Assembly: GCA_947174015.1 (NCBI GenBank)
Contig: CAMWHJ010000014.1
Coordinates: 1-54,508 of the forward strand
DNA: 54,508 nucleotides
Direction of reading: 5' to 3'
Source: an uncultured Lachnospiraceae bacterium
GTDB lineage: Bacteria; Bacillota; Clostridia; Lachnospirales; Lachnospiraceae
This document shows positions 14,149 to 23,695 of the stretch, piece after piece; position 1 is the first letter of the stretch, and each line of letters begins with the position of its first letter. Position numbers and translations under genes: made by a program. The notes under the pieces were generated by a model. That model had not been told where the DNA came from and did no database searches. It worked only from the letters and a program-made list of their open reading frames with translations.

Positions 14149-16488
14149 ATGGGAAAATTTCTTTTTATCATAAAACATAATCTAAAAAAGAAAAAGTCTG
14201 ATGTGGCAGTATTGATTTTTTTAATCGCCTTGGCTTCCCTGCTTTTATATACCAGCATTTCTGTTTTTCTCGGTATGGGCAGTGTACTGGATGAAGCGTA
14301 TCAGGCGGCAAATACAGCGGATCTTCTTCTTATAAATAACAGTGACCAGAAGAAATTAGAAAAACTGTTGGGAGAGCAGCAGGAAGTGGAAGCGGAAGAA
14401 ACTGCACCTGTACTGTACTTTCTTCAGGCAGATTATAGAAAAGAAGGGGAAGCAGAAAAGAGTCAAATGGCTTTTCTGATAGGTGGGGTGGAGGAGCCCA
14501 GAACCATTGGGCTGCTGGCAGGATATGATAAGACAACTGTGGAGCGGAATGAAATATTGCTTCCATATTATATGAAATCATCGGAGGGCTTTGCCAAAGG
14601 AGATACCATTTTTTTGACGTTGGGAAAGAAAGAGTATTCCTTTCAGATAGCAGGTTTTGTGGAAGATCCCATGTTTGCCATACCGTTAAATATAAATCTG
14701 TACCGGGTATATATCAGTCAACAGTGTATGGAAGAAATCGGTGCAGATAATTCAGAGGTAAAACTTTTGGAATATAAGGTGCGTCTGAAGAGGGGGTATG
14801 ACAGCTTTGAATTTGAAAAAAAGATGACATCGATTTTAAACAAAGAAATGCCGGAGTTATCTGGACTGGGGGTGAACTGGACCACCATGAAAGGCGGTGA
14901 TGGTATCATGTCTTTTATTAGTATGGGAATTGTGTTAGTATTTTCTGTGTTGCTTATGGTGGTAATTTTATTGATTATGCGTTTCAGTATTTCCAATTTC
15001 ATGGAGATGAATCGAAAAAATACTGGGACTTTACAGGCGGCAGGATATACCACGGCACAGATGATGTTTACCACCCTTATGGAAATGGGAACCATTGCCG
15101 TGGTGGGTATATTTTTCGGGCTTCTTCTGGGAGTGGCAGGCAGCAATGTGATAGGCAGCTTTGAAGGGATGATGTTAGGAGTTTCCTGGACACAGAGTGG
15201 CAGTGTGAAAGGGGCAATGGCTGTTATTTGCACCATACTTGGAATCGTGCTTTTGATAGCTTATCTGTGTGGCAGAGCCTACAAAAAACTTTCGGTACTG
15301 GACTCTTTGCGGGGAGGGATTTATAATCATAATTTCAAAAAGAATTATTTTCCTTTTGATAAGGTAAAACTGCCGCAAAGTTTGATATTTGCAGGGAAAA
15401 GCTTTATGCAGGAAAAGGGAAAAACCATTTCTTTATTCTGCATTGTGGCAGTTCTGGCTTTTTCCTCTTGTGTAGGATTGGGATTGTATGAAAATTTTGG
15501 TATAAGTACTGAGGTCATTATGAAAATGGCAGGGACAGAAACAGGAAATTTGGCAGTTGCAGGTGAGAATTTAGCACAGATAGGAAAAAATATAGAACAA
15601 TGGGAGGAAGTGGAGAATGTACTATTTGCTGGCACAGTTTCCATAAGTGTGGAAAGCGAAACGGAGGAAACTACGGTAACTTGTGATGTATGGGAGAACC
15701 CATCCCTGCTTCACAATGAAATGATAATCAATGGCAGAGTACCAAAATATGAAAATGAGATTGTATTGACTACCAGCATTGCAAAGCAGTTGCACGTAAA
15801 GATGGGAGATACGGTGTATGTTACAGGAACAGGAGAACGGCTGCCTTATCTGGTGTCGGGAATAGACCAGAAAATGAATAACATGGGCTTAAAAACCATG
15901 CTGACTGCTGAGGGAATAGAACGGTTAAATGGAGATTTTTTGGTATCCTATCTATATATATACACCAGGGAGGGTGTGTCTTTTGAAGAAATGGAGCAGA
16001 AACTTAGGAAGGGATATCCAGAAAATGAGGTACTTGATGTGGAAAGACAAGTAAAGGAGGTTACCACAGGGGTCAGTTTTGCCATGGCAGCAATTTGTGC
16101 GGTGTTTGTGGTGATTACCATATTTGTGGTGACACTGGTGGAAATCCTCTTGATCAGGGCAAAAATCATTCGAGAACGAAGAAATTATGGAATTAACAAA
16201 GCCTTGGGATTTACCACCAGGCAGTTGATGGCACAAACCATGATGATGAATCTTCCAGTGATTGTTTTGGGTTCTGTCTTTGGGGTAATATTGAGTAATT
16301 ATCTTATGGAGCCTTTGTTGGTAGCCGGTTTATCCTTTTCCGGATTTGAGCAATTTCAGATAACCATCAGTCCTGTATTTCAGGTGGTTACCATACTGGG
16401 AATCTTCTTGGTGGCATTGACAACATCTGTGTTTTCCTCATTGCGGCTGAGAAGAATTGAACCGGTGGAAATGATTCAGGAAGAATAA
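14149..16488 (+). CDS. FtsX-like ABC permease
   Basis: This 779-residue membrane protein has one N-terminal helix (about 17-40), a large outer domain, and a three-helix FtsX core (about 255-375). A second single helix (about 420-440), another outer domain, and a second three-helix FtsX core (about 640-770) follow. This duplicated layout is that of 8- to 10-helix MacB/Bce-like permeases in Gram-positives. The last residues, RLRRIEPVEMIQEE, are typical of the family. Substrate unknown. Antimicrobial-peptide sensing or export is the usual role beside a two-component system, but the classical BceB layout with one large loop is not matched, so this is only suggested. Confidence 0.88.
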   Translation: MGKFLFIIKHNLKKKKSDVAVLIFLIALASLLLYTSISVFLGMGSVLDEAYQAANTADLLLINNSDQKKLEKLLGEQQEVEAEETAPVLYFLQADYRKEGEAEKSQMAFLIGGVEEPRTIGLLAGYDKTTVERNEILLPYYMKSSEGFAKGDTIFLTLGKKEYSFQIAGFVEDPMFAIPLNINLYRVYISQQCMEEIGADNSEVKLLEYKVRLKRGYDSFEFEKKMTSILNKEMPELSGLGVNWTTMKGGDGIMSFISMGIVLVFSVLLMVVILLIMRFSISNFMEMNRKNTGTLQAAGYTTAQMMFTTLMEMGTIAVVGIFFGLLLGVAGSNVIGSFEGMMLGVSWTQSGSVKGAMAVICTILGIVLLIAYLCGRAYKKLSVLDSLRGGIYNHNFKKNYFPFDKVKLPQSLIFAGKSFMQEKGKTISLFCIVAVLAFSSCVGLGLYENFGISTEVIMKMAGTETGNLAVAGENLAQIGKNIEQWEEVENVLFAGTVSISVESETEETTVTCDVWENPSLLHNEMIINGRVPKYENEIVLTTSIAKQLHVKMGDTVYVTGTGERLPYLVSGIDQKMNNMGLKTMLTAEGIERLNGDFLVSYLYIYTREGVSFEEMEQKLRKGYPENEVLDVERQVKEVTTGVSFAMAAICAVFVVITIFVVTLVEILLIRAKIIRERRNYGINKALGFTTRQLMAQTMMMNLPVIVLGSVFGVILSNYLMEPLLVAGLSFSGFEQFQITISPVFQVVTILGIFLVALTTSVFSSLRLRRIEPVEMIQEE

Positions 16489-16522
16489 GAAAATATAAAA
16501 TATGAAAACTGCCAAACCATTC

Positions 16523-16551
16523 TTGACCTTTCCTTTCCGAAGTGATACTAT
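16523..16551 (+). promoter_or_regulatory. Promoter of ptb-buk
   Basis: TTGACC (16523-16528) and TACTAT (16546-16551) are spaced by 17 bases. This is the only good -35/-10 pair between the permease stop and ptb. Confidence 0.6.
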
Positions 16552-16644
16552 AAAAATTGTGTGAGACTTTTATAAGTACGCATGAATTGTTGTTAGTTAT
16601 GTATTAAAAATAAGAGAATACAGGAAAAATACGAGGTGTAAGAA

Positions 16645-17559
16645 ATGAAGAACAGTTTTGACAGTTTAATTGCAAAAGTATCAGAGTGTGAAATCAAGAA
16701 AGTGGCCGTGGCCGTGGCACAGGATTCCGAGGTGTTGGAAGCAGTTCGGGAAGCAAAGGAAAGAAAGATTGCAGATGCCATTTTAGTTGGTGACAAGGCA
16801 AAAATGGAAGAAATTGCAGCATCCTTAAATATGGATTTGTCCCAGTTTGAAATCATTGATGAACCAGATGTGATTGAAGCGTCATTAAAGGCTGTTAAGC
16901 TGGTACATGATGGAAAAGCAGATATGTACATGAAAGGACTTATTGATACCAAGAACTTCTTAAAGAGTGTATTAAATAAGGAAGTGGGTTTGCGAACCGG
17001 AAATGCACTGTCTCATGTTTGTGTATTTGAAGTGAAAGGCATCGATCATCTGTTATTCTTAACAGATGTGGCATTTATGACTTACCCAACCTTGGAGGAA
17101 AAGGTACAAATTATTGAAAATACGGTACCAGTAGCACAGGCGTGTGGTGTATCATGCCCGAAAATTGCTCCCTTGGCTGCGGTAGAAGTGGTAAATCCTA
17201 AGATGCCGGTCACCGTAGAGGCGGACGAACTGACCAAAATGTGTGAAGAAGGAAAGATTAAGGATTGTATCATAGACGGTCCATTGTCTTTAGACCTTGC
17301 CATCGATCCAGAGGCAGCAAAGCACAAAGGTGCTTTAGACAGAAAGATTCAGGGAGATGCAGATATCCTTTTATTCCCGGACATCCATGCAGGCAATCTT
17401 GTATACAAGGCTTTGGTGCACACCGCAGAAGTGAAGAACGGATGTATCTTAACAGGAACTAAGGCTCCGGTTATCTTAACTTCTCGTTCTGATACCTTTG
17501 AGACAAAGGTAAATTCTATTGCATTAGCAGCAGTGGTTGCTGAGACTATGAATAAATAG
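16645..17559 (+). CDS. ptb: Phosphate butyryltransferase
   Basis: This 304-residue enzyme converts butyryl-CoA and phosphate to butyryl phosphate and CoA. It is a member of the phosphotransacetylase/phosphotransbutyrylase family (LVHDGKADMYMKGLIDTKNFLKSVLN and LLFPDIHAGNLVYKAL regions). Its length and the butyrate kinase gene downstream favour the butyryl-specific enzyme over acetyl phosphotransferase. GAGGTG lies 6 bases before the ATG. The stop codon TAG is a hybrid. Its first two bases belong to the MITE target duplication (AATAAATA, 17551-17558) and the G is the first base of MITE copy D. The uninterrupted sequence would have read TAA, so the protein was not altered. Confidence 0.95.
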   Translation: MKNSFDSLIAKVSECEIKKVAVAVAQDSEVLEAVREAKERKIADAILVGDKAKMEEIAASLNMDLSQFEIIDEPDVIEASLKAVKLVHDGKADMYMKGLIDTKNFLKSVLNKEVGLRTGNALSHVCVFEVKGIDHLLFLTDVAFMTYPTLEEKVQIIENTVPVAQACGVSCPKIAPLAAVEVVNPKMPVTVEADELTKMCEEGKIKDCIIDGPLSLDLAIDPEAAKHKGALDRKIQGDADILLFPDIHAGNLVYKALVHTAEVKNGCILTGTKAPVILTSRSDTFETKVNSIALAAVVAETMNK

Positions 17560-17691
17560 TAACTGTTCAGTAAGTCTGTGCATTTACTGCACAGACCGTA
17601 AGAAAAAGTGGATATAACAGGCAAAGAACCATTGCCGTAGGCAATTTTAAATGGTTCTTTGCTTGTAACTATGAAGGTACTGAATAGTTAC
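17559..17691 (+). mobile_element. MITE copy D, inserted between ptb and buk
   Basis: This is a full 133-bp copy with intact terminal repeats and hairpins. An identical AATAAATA flanks it at 17551-17558 and 17692-17699. Joining the flanks restores a compact ptb-buk spacer in which the ptb stop would be TAA, followed by TAAGGAGG, the buk ribosome site. The element therefore split a tight operon. Its hairpins now lie in the intercistronic mRNA and could affect buk expression or mRNA processing. The effect is inference. Confidence 0.95.
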
Positions 17692-17714
17692 AATAAATAA
17701 TAAGGAGGCAGATT

Positions 17715-18782
17715 ATGTCAATCAAAAGTTTAATTATCAATCCAGGTTCTACTTCCACAAAAATCGGTGTATTTGAGGATGAAACCCTTTTATTTGACCA
17801 GACACTTCGTCATCCCACCGAAGAAATTTCCAAATACGATTCCATCGTAGCTCAGAAGGATTTCCGTAAGGAAGTGATTCTTAATGTGCTGAAGGAAAAG
17901 AATTTCGATATTCAGGAATTAGGCGTTGTTGTGGGCCGAGGTGGTTTATTAAAGCCAATTTTAAGCGGTACTTACGCAACCACCCCAGAGTTGATTCGTG
18001 ATTCTGAAATTGGTGTACAGGGACAGCATGCCTCTAACCTTGGCAGTATTCTGGCAAAGGAAATTGCAGATGAGGTTGGAGTACCATCCTACATTGTTGA
18101 TCCGGTTTGTGTAGACGAATTATCTGACGTGGCAAGGATTTCCGGTCATCCGGAACTGCCAAGAACCAGTATTTTCCACGCATTGAATCAGAAAGCGGTG
18201 GCAAAGCGTTATGCGAAGGAACATGGCAAGAAATATGAGGATTTGAATCTGATTGTGGTACATATGGGCGGTGGAGTATCTGTGGGTGCTCATGAAAAGG
18301 GCAAGGTAGTGGATGTTGCCAATGCTTTAGAGGGCGATGGTCCATTTTCACCGGAAAGATCCGGTGCGGTACCTCCAGGAGCTTTGGTGAGAATGTGTTT
18401 TAGTGGAAAATATACAGAGCAGGAAGTATACAAGAAAATTGTTGGCAATGGCGGAACGAATGCATATCTTGGAACCAACGATATGCGTGATGTGATTGCA
18501 GGTGCCAATGAGGGAAAAGAAGAATATCAGTTGATTTTTGACGCTTTTATTTATCAGATGGCAAAGGCAATCGGTGCTGCCGGTACGGTGTTAAAGGGCA
18601 AGGTAGACCAGATCGTGGTAACCGGCGGTATTGCATATTCCGAACTGATTGTCAATGCAATTAAGGAGAGAGCCGGATTTGTGGGCGAATTTACGGTGTA
18701 TCCGGGTGAGGATGAATTACTGGCATTAGCACAGGGAGCACTTCGTGTAATGAAGGGCGAAGAAGAGGTTATGACTTACTAA
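17715..18782 (+). CDS. buk: Butyrate kinase
   Basis: This 355-residue enzyme of the acetokinase fold converts butyryl phosphate and ADP to butyrate and ATP, the energy-yielding end of butyrate fermentation. Visible are the N-terminal phosphate motif ([15 protein letters not shown]), the family motif [15 protein letters not shown], and the C-terminal [10 protein letters not shown]. Length is normal. The ribosome site is AAGGAGG, with the ATG 6-7 bases after it. It follows ptb with MITE copy D in between. Branched-chain acyl phosphates can also be substrates of this family. Confidence 0.96.
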   Translation: MSIKSLIINPGSTSTKIGVFEDETLLFDQTLRHPTEEISKYDSIVAQKDFRKEVILNVLKEKNFDIQELGVVVGRGGLLKPILSGTYATTPELIRDSEIGVQGQHASNLGSILAKEIADEVGVPSYIVDPVCVDELSDVARISGHPELPRTSIFHALNQKAVAKRYAKEHGKKYEDLNLIVVHMGGGVSVGAHEKGKVVDVANALEGDGPFSPERSGAVPPGALVRMCFSGKYTEQEVYKKIVGNGGTNAYLGTNDMRDVIAGANEGKEEYQLIFDAFIYQMAKAIGAAGTVLKGKVDQIVVTGGIAYSELIVNAIKERAGFVGEFTVYPGEDELLALAQGALRVMKGEEEVMTY

Positions 18783-18818
18783 TTAAAAGGTAAACATCAT
18801 TAGATTAAATTAAATAAG

Positions 18819-18857
18819 AAAGGACAGACCTGCTAAGCGGCAGCAGGTCTGTCCTTT
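18819..18857. terminator. Bidirectional terminator between buk and the chemotaxis receptor
   Basis: A perfect 16-bp stem, AAAGGACAGACCTGCT (18819-18834) and AGCAGGTCTGTCCTTT (18842-18857), has a 7-base loop. It lies between two convergent genes, and short A and T ends let it serve both strands. Confidence 0.85.
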
Positions 18858-18893
18858 CCGTATTCTCTATTCATGCAGCATATGCCGGAATGA

Positions 18894-20621
18894 TTACATT
18901 TTAAAAATATTCATGTTTTGTTCTAACTTATTAGCCACATTCTTAAGCTGAAATGCATTGTCAGAAATGTTATTTACAATTCTGCTGACCTCTGTAACGG
19001 AAGAAGATGTCTCTTCAGCACTAGCAGCATTTTCCTGTGCAATAGCGGTGAGATTCTGTACAATGTCCACAACATTTACCCTTGATTCATCCAACTGTTT
19101 GGTTTTATCAGAAATCTTGTTGACACCTTCAATGGAATTTGCAATACCTTTCTTCACTTGTGTAAAGATTTGATCGGTTTTTTCTACATTTCTATTTTGG
19201 TTGTTCATGATTTCTTTTACTTCGTCCATAGTGATAACAGCCTTTTGTGAATCAGAAATCAAGGAATTAATAATATTTTCAATCTGACGTGTGGACTCAT
19301 TGGACTGTTCGGCAAGTTTTTGAATCTGGGAAGCAACAACCGCAAATCCCCTTCCCTGTTCACCGGCTCTTGCCGCCTCAATGCTGGCATTTAAGGATAA
19401 CAGATTGGTTTCTTCTGCAATGGCTGTAATAAGAGAAGTGGCCTCCCTGATTTTCATGGCAGATTTATTTGTGGTGTTGGTTTGCTCATAGATAATGTCT
19501 ATGGCATCTATGGCCTGTCTGTTAATTTTTTCCAATTCTGCCAATGTGGAAGATGCCTCATCACTGGAAAGTTTCATTTCATTGGCATTGTCAATGAGGA
19601 TTTCAACTTCCTTTGTGGTTTCTTCTACCATATTGCCCATTAACATTACATATTCTGTTGCACTCTGGGTTTCGTCAGCCTGGGAGGAAGCACCCTCTGA
19701 AATCTCAGCCACAGCTTTTTCCACTTGTTTCACTGTTGTGGCAGTCTCGGAGGCATTGATATTTAAGGAATCAGATGCCAGAAACAACTGCTGGCTTTGT
19801 TCTCTTAAATCGGCTATCACTTTAGCAAGCTGGCAGCGCAGTTCTGCAACCGCCCGACTCATCATACCTGTCTCGTCTGTTTTTGAAATCAGTTTTTTTT
19901 CGTCCTCTATTTCGGAGAAATCCATATGTGCCAAACGTCCCACGATTCCTGTTGCCCGAATTATGGGTTTGATAGTTATGTGTACAATTATGTATCCGAA
20001 GATACTAAATAAGATAACTAAAAAAACTGTCCATCCAATACCTACCCAAGTAACGGATATAATATCTTTTAATATGTCATCTTCATCAGCAGATATTACA
20101 AGAATACATTCGCCGCCACTGGTGATATAATATGCGGCATATTTGGAGACTCCTTTGAATAGGTACTCTACTACTGCCGGTTCTGGAATTGCACCATTTT
20201 TCAACTGTTCTACTACGCTGGTTACCACTTCGTTTTCTACGGGAGCCCCCACTTTTTCAGCAGTTGGATGATACATCATGGTACCATCAGCAGATACCAG
20301 ATATGCATAACTGGAATCCACCCCTTTCAGACCCACACCGTTCAATGTGGCATCTAAATTGTCATAGGCAGTCGTTGTATCATATCCCTGCTGTTCTATC
20401 TGTTTCTCAATAGCAGCACCGTAAGCGGAAGTCAAGTCAAATAAATAATGCTTATTCAGTTCCATTAAATGTTGTCTGGTATTACTGATAACTACCAGAC
20501 TTAGTATACATGCCATAGCAGTCATGGCAAATACCAATAGTGCTGTTATTTTTGCTTTGATTGATTTCATAGCATGAACAGTATTAAGTTGTCCCCCATT
20601 AAATTTTTTTTCTTCTGCCAA
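18894..20621 (-). CDS. Methyl-accepting chemotaxis protein
   Basis: This transmembrane chemoreceptor is about 575 residues. It has a first helix shortly after [13 protein letters not shown], an outer Cache-like sensor ([36 protein letters not shown]), and a second helix followed by HAMP. The long signalling coiled coil carries the conserved tip [27 protein letters not shown]-type region. The start I prefer is TTG at 20621, placed 9 bases after GAGGA. The upstream GTG at 20630 is too close to that site, and ATG 17 codons further in has none. The sensed ligand is unknown; a [13 protein letters not shown] motif is common in amino acid or carboxylate sensors. No other chemotaxis gene is in the window. 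Confidence 0.93.
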   Translation of the reverse strand: MAEEKKFNGGQLNTVHAMKSIKAKITALLVFAMTAMACILSLVVISNTRQHLMELNKHYLFDLTSAYGAAIEKQIEQQGYDTTTAYDNLDATLNGVGLKGVDSSYAYLVSADGTMMYHPTAEKVGAPVENEVVTSVVEQLKNGAIPEPAVVEYLFKGVSKYAAYYITSGGECILVISADEDDILKDIISVTWVGIGWTVFLVILFSIFGYIIVHITIKPIIRATGIVGRLAHMDFSEIEDEKKLISKTDETGMMSRAVAELRCQLAKVIADLREQSQQLFLASDSLNINASETATTVKQVEKAVAEISEGASSQADETQSATEYVMLMGNMVEETTKEVEILIDNANEMKLSSDEASSTLAELEKINRQAIDAIDIIYEQTNTTNKSAMKIREATSLITAIAEETNLLSLNASIEAARAGEQGRGFAVVASQIQKLAEQSNESTRQIENIINSLISDSQKAVITMDEVKEIMNNQNRNVEKTDQIFTQVKKGIANSIEGVNKISDKTKQLDESRVNVVDIVQNLTAIAQENAASAEETSSSVTEVSRIVNNISDNAFQLKNVANKLEQNMNIFKM

Positions 20622-20916
20622 ATTTCCCACTCCTCACTCTGATTTAGTATATAGGTGTTTGCGAAACAAAGTCTACAAAGCCCTTAACGTTGGTTGAAAT
20701 TTTAAGAGTTATGTACATCAAATACTTTTTGAGTTTCACAATATCCAATTAAGTATATAGAAATTGTACCAAAAATATGGTTTTATTATAGCAAATTGCC
20801 AATTAAAATGCAACTAAAAGCATCCAAGACGCTTCAAGAGTTACTATGTATTACATATAGAAATGTTCTATAATTTTCAATCGAATGATGTTTCTTAAAA
20901 ATATAAAACATTTGGG

Positions 20917-20945
20917 TTGTATCCTTATTGTAAATATGTTATAAT
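20917..20945 (+). promoter_or_regulatory. Promoter of the subtilase-LRR operon
   Basis: TTGTAT (20917-20922) and TATAAT (20940-20945) are 17 bases apart, about 50 bases before the ATG at 20999. The rest of the 380-base divergent spacer from the chemotaxis receptor is A/T-rich; I see no further site I can support. Confidence 0.65.
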
Positions 20946-20998
20946 ATGCAAAAGTATCATATAGAAGAATGTTTTGGAGTGCAAGGAGGATACTGGAA

Positions 20999-21166
20999 AT
21001 GAGAAAAAAACTTTGGATATTTGTGTTGTCATTAGGAATATCTGTTATAGTATGTATGAATCCAATGATTACAAAGGCACATATGAAGAGTGATACCATT
21101 GAGAAAGTACAGAATAAACAAAAGAAAGTGTTGGAAAAGTGGAGCAGAAAAATAGGGAAAAGGTAG
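20999..21166 (+). pseudogene. Signal-peptide fragment of the subtilase, out of frame with the rest
   Basis: An ATG with an excellent ribosome site (AAGGAGG, 9 bases upstream) starts MRKKLWIFVLSLGISVIVC, a clear signal peptide, then a Lys/Glu-rich helix. This frame ends at a TAG at 21164-21166. The sequence resumes naturally in the -1 frame (VEQKNREKVDTAL) at about 21139, with continuous Lys/Glu-rich character. This 55-codon piece is therefore the missing 5' part of the subtilase gene. One added base, for example in the A-run at 21135-21138, would restore a single reading frame. A sequencing error, a real inactivating or phase-variable mutation, and ribosomal slippage are all possible. Confidence 0.7.
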
Positions 21167-22731
21167 ACACTGCATTACAATTGTGCAAAAAGAATGGTAA
21201 AAAATCTGCCCAATATTTAAACGAGATAAAAGAAGATAAGCATGACTTTGAAACAGGAGTTAGAGAAGTACTGAATGAGTATTATTTAATGGAAAAAGAA
21301 CAGAGAGGTGAATTAGGAAGTTTTGTTGACACCTTAGATGAGTCGGCAAAACTTATACTAGAACACTATGAGGAGGCAGAGCAGGAGCGAGAAAACAGCG
21401 AGAATCTAAATTATGAAACGGAAGAAGTTGTGGTAGCATTTCCTTATGGAACCAGTTTAGAGGAAATTGAGACAATAGTTGGGGAAACGGCTTTAGACTA
21501 TGAAATCATAGATTCAGGAGATACCTATATTGATGAAGAGCTTCCGGATTATAAAAAAGAGCGGCTTGAGAAACTGAAGGATTTTCATTCAGAGGTGATT
21601 ATCTTAGCTAAGATTGGTTTGGAAGATACGGTAAAAAGGGCAGAAGAAAAGTTTGAAGCTAATAATTGTGTGGTAAGTGCCTCAGAAAACTCTTTCTTAG
21701 AGGCTGAGGGAACTATTGAGACATCTTCAGGAAAAGTAACTCTTAATGATCCAAAATTTAATGAAGATGTCCAGTGGCATATGAAAACAATTGATGTTCC
21801 GAGAGCATGGAAGAAATTAAAAACTATGGATGGTACGAGTGAAATCTGGGTGGCAGTAATTGATTGTGGTGTGCAAATGAACCATCCAGATCTAAAAGGT
21901 AATTTACTTACGAAGTATTCTGTGGATGTGACACAAAATAATAAGAAACTAATAGATTGTCCAGACAAAAAACATAAACTGGGGCAGTATACAGGGAGTC
22001 ATGGTACTATGGTTGCCGGGATAATTGCAGCAAAAAGCAATAATGCTACTATGGGAGCAGGAGTTGCAAGTTTCTATGACAACGAGAAGGATATCAGTGC
22101 GTGCAAGATTATGGCAATTAAATGTGATGATTCTATTGAAGGCAGGCATATAACAAATGCACATTTAGCAAGTGCAATTAATTATGCAGTATTCCATGGA
22201 GCAGAGGTGATAAATATAAGTTATAGTGCACCACAAAAAGATTATGCTGCAACAGATTTTAAAGCCGTACAGAATGCAATTAACAAGGCTATGGAAGTTG
22301 ATTCATGCGTGGTGGCAGGTGTGGGAAATGATTATTCTACAACATTACGCTATCCCGCAGCGTTTGATAATGTCATTGGTGTTGGTGCAACACAGCCGAA
22401 TAATAAAATGACAACCTATTCGAATCAATCTGCGGCGGTGGACATTGTTGCACTGGGAGGAGAGACGGATGTGAAAAAAATTTTTTCTACAGCTCCCACC
22501 ACATTGAAAACAAATGGTTATGCTTATGGAAGAGGAACTTCTTATGCTACACCACAAGTGGCAGCTACTGTGGCGATGATGCGCAGTATCAACTATAACT
22601 TGGAACCAAAACAGATGTTGACACGATTACAGAGCTGTTCTACTGTGACAGTAAAGGGAACCATTGATAAGTCAAAAGAATTTAAATTGTTGAATGCAGG
22701 AAAAGCCGTAGCATTAACCAAAGAACCGTAA
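21139..22731 (+). CDS. S8 (subtilisin-like) serine peptidase, 5' frameshifted
   Basis: This long open frame of 530 codons encodes the propeptide and catalytic domain of a subtilase. The catalytic triad, numbered from the GTG at 21139, is Asp242 (AVIDCGVQMNHPDL), His288 (GSHGTMVAG) and Ser468 (GRGTSYATPQVAA), with oxyanion Asn397 (AGVGND). Residues 1-215 are an acidic and basic prodomain. There is no ribosome site before 21139 and no signal peptide in this frame; both are in the overlapping ORF at 20999-21166. In its repaired form it would be a secreted protease. The next gene encodes a secreted LRR protein 16 bases downstream. Confidence 0.85.
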   Translation: MEQKNREKVDTALQLCKKNGKKSAQYLNEIKEDKHDFETGVREVLNEYYLMEKEQRGELGSFVDTLDESAKLILEHYEEAEQERENSENLNYETEEVVVAFPYGTSLEEIETIVGETALDYEIIDSGDTYIDEELPDYKKERLEKLKDFHSEVIILAKIGLEDTVKRAEEKFEANNCVVSASENSFLEAEGTIETSSGKVTLNDPKFNEDVQWHMKTIDVPRAWKKLKTMDGTSEIWVAVIDCGVQMNHPDLKGNLLTKYSVDVTQNNKKLIDCPDKKHKLGQYTGSHGTMVAGIIAAKSNNATMGAGVASFYDNEKDISACKIMAIKCDDSIEGRHITNAHLASAINYAVFHGAEVINISYSAPQKDYAATDFKAVQNAINKAMEVDSCVVAGVGNDYSTTLRYPAAFDNVIGVGATQPNNKMTTYSNQSAAVDIVALGGETDVKKIFSTAPTTLKTNGYAYGRGTSYATPQVAATVAMMRSINYNLEPKQMLTRLQSCSTVTVKGTIDKSKEFKLLNAGKAVALTKEP

Positions 22732-22747
22732 GAAGGGAGGAAGGGTT

Positions 22748-23620
22748 ATGAAAAGTAAATCGAAAAAAATAATAGTATCATTTATGGTATTTGTAATTTT
22801 GCTTGGAAATTTTAATCTGGAATCCAAGGCAGAGGTGATAGGAAAGCGAACATGGAAAGGATTTGTATATACCGGATTTCCGGAAACTCCCGAGGAAGAA
22901 AAGGAAGATTGCTGTCTTACGATTTTAAATTATACAGGAAACAAAAAAGAACTTACCATTCCCACGGAGATTAAGGGGATGAAGGTGGTGAATGTTAGTA
23001 GCTTAAGCAAAGCAAAAAATCTAAAAACACTCCATATTCCCAATGGAGTTGAAGTAAGATATGCCATTGGAGATGCTCCCAAACTAAAAAAAATAACTGT
23101 CCGGAAGGATAACCCGGAATACTCTGTGAAAAATAATATGCTGTTAAATAAGAAAGGAACAGTACTATTGGGATGTCCGGGCGGGTATACTACATTAAAA
23201 GTGCCCAACAGTGTGAAAAGGATTGATTGTGAGTGTTGCTATAAAATGAAAATAAAGAAAATAGAATATGGAAAAAATCTAAAAAAGATTGGAGATACTG
23301 CCTTTTATAAATGCAATCATTTAAAGGAAGTCACCATAGATAAAAACGTGCAAAGTATTGGCAGACGTACCTTTGCAGAATGTGCAAATTTAAAGAAAGT
23401 TGTTCTGAAAAAGAATGTGAAGAAAATAGGGGAAGGTGCTTTTTACAACTGTAACAATTTGAAAGAAATATATATTTATAATAAGAACTGTAAAATATAT
23501 ATAAATTCCTATTATGCTTCTCGTGTCATACCCGATGGAACAACAATTTACGGCAAGAAAGGATCAACTGCCGAGCAGTATGCGAAAAAATATAAATTAA
23601 AATTTGTGGAGATCAAATAA
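22748..23620 (+). CDS. Secreted BspA-type leucine-rich-repeat protein
   Basis: This 290-residue protein begins with a signal peptide (KKIIVSFMVFVILLGNFNLESKA) and then shows LRR_5/BspA-type repeats of about 23 residues, for example IGDTAFYKCNHLKEVTIDKNV and IGEGAFYNCNNLKEIYIYN. A GKKGSTAEQYAKKYKLKFVEI end is typical of such repeat proteins. GGGAGG lies before the ATG. It shares the operon of the S8 peptidase, so the pair may act together outside the cell. There is no LPXTG or other anchor. Extracellular binding is the usual inference for this family; the target is unknown. Confidence 0.87.
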   Translation: MKSKSKKIIVSFMVFVILLGNFNLESKAEVIGKRTWKGFVYTGFPETPEEEKEDCCLTILNYTGNKKELTIPTEIKGMKVVNVSSLSKAKNLKTLHIPNGVEVRYAIGDAPKLKKITVRKDNPEYSVKNNMLLNKKGTVLLGCPGGYTTLKVPNSVKRIDCECCYKMKIKKIEYGKNLKKIGDTAFYKCNHLKEVTIDKNVQSIGRRTFAECANLKKVVLKKNVKKIGEGAFYNCNNLKEIYIYNKNCKIYINSYYASRVIPDGTTIYGKKGSTAEQYAKKYKLKFVEIK

Positions 23621-23639
23621 TAGAAAGCAAGCTTTCTAT
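23620..23639 (+). terminator. Short hairpin after the LRR gene
   Basis: ATAGAAAGC (23620-23628) and GCTTTCTAT (23631-23639) form a perfect 9-bp arm with only 2 bases between, so the real loop must be larger. The T run is poor. Confidence 0.4.
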
Positions 23640-23655
23640 TGTCATGAGTAAAGAA

Positions 23656-23687
23656 AGCCGCGAAAATGCGAAAGCATTTTCGCGGCT
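23656..23687 (-). terminator. Terminator of the SleC-like gene
   Basis: A perfect 14-bp stem (AGCCGCGAAAATGC, 23656-23669, with GCATTTTCGCGGCT, 23674-23687) lies 8 bases after the stop of the minus-strand gene. On that strand it is followed by TTTCTTT. It is likely to stop transcription from both sides. Confidence 0.8.
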
Positions 23688-23695
23688 CTGCAATT

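Noticed and set aside
17349-17624. Minus-strand open frame sharing a peptide start (VISTFSYGLCSKCTDL) with frames at other MITE copies
   Set aside because: The shared peptide is only the reverse translation of the MITE left end and hairpin. There is no ribosome site, and it runs into ptb on the opposite strand.
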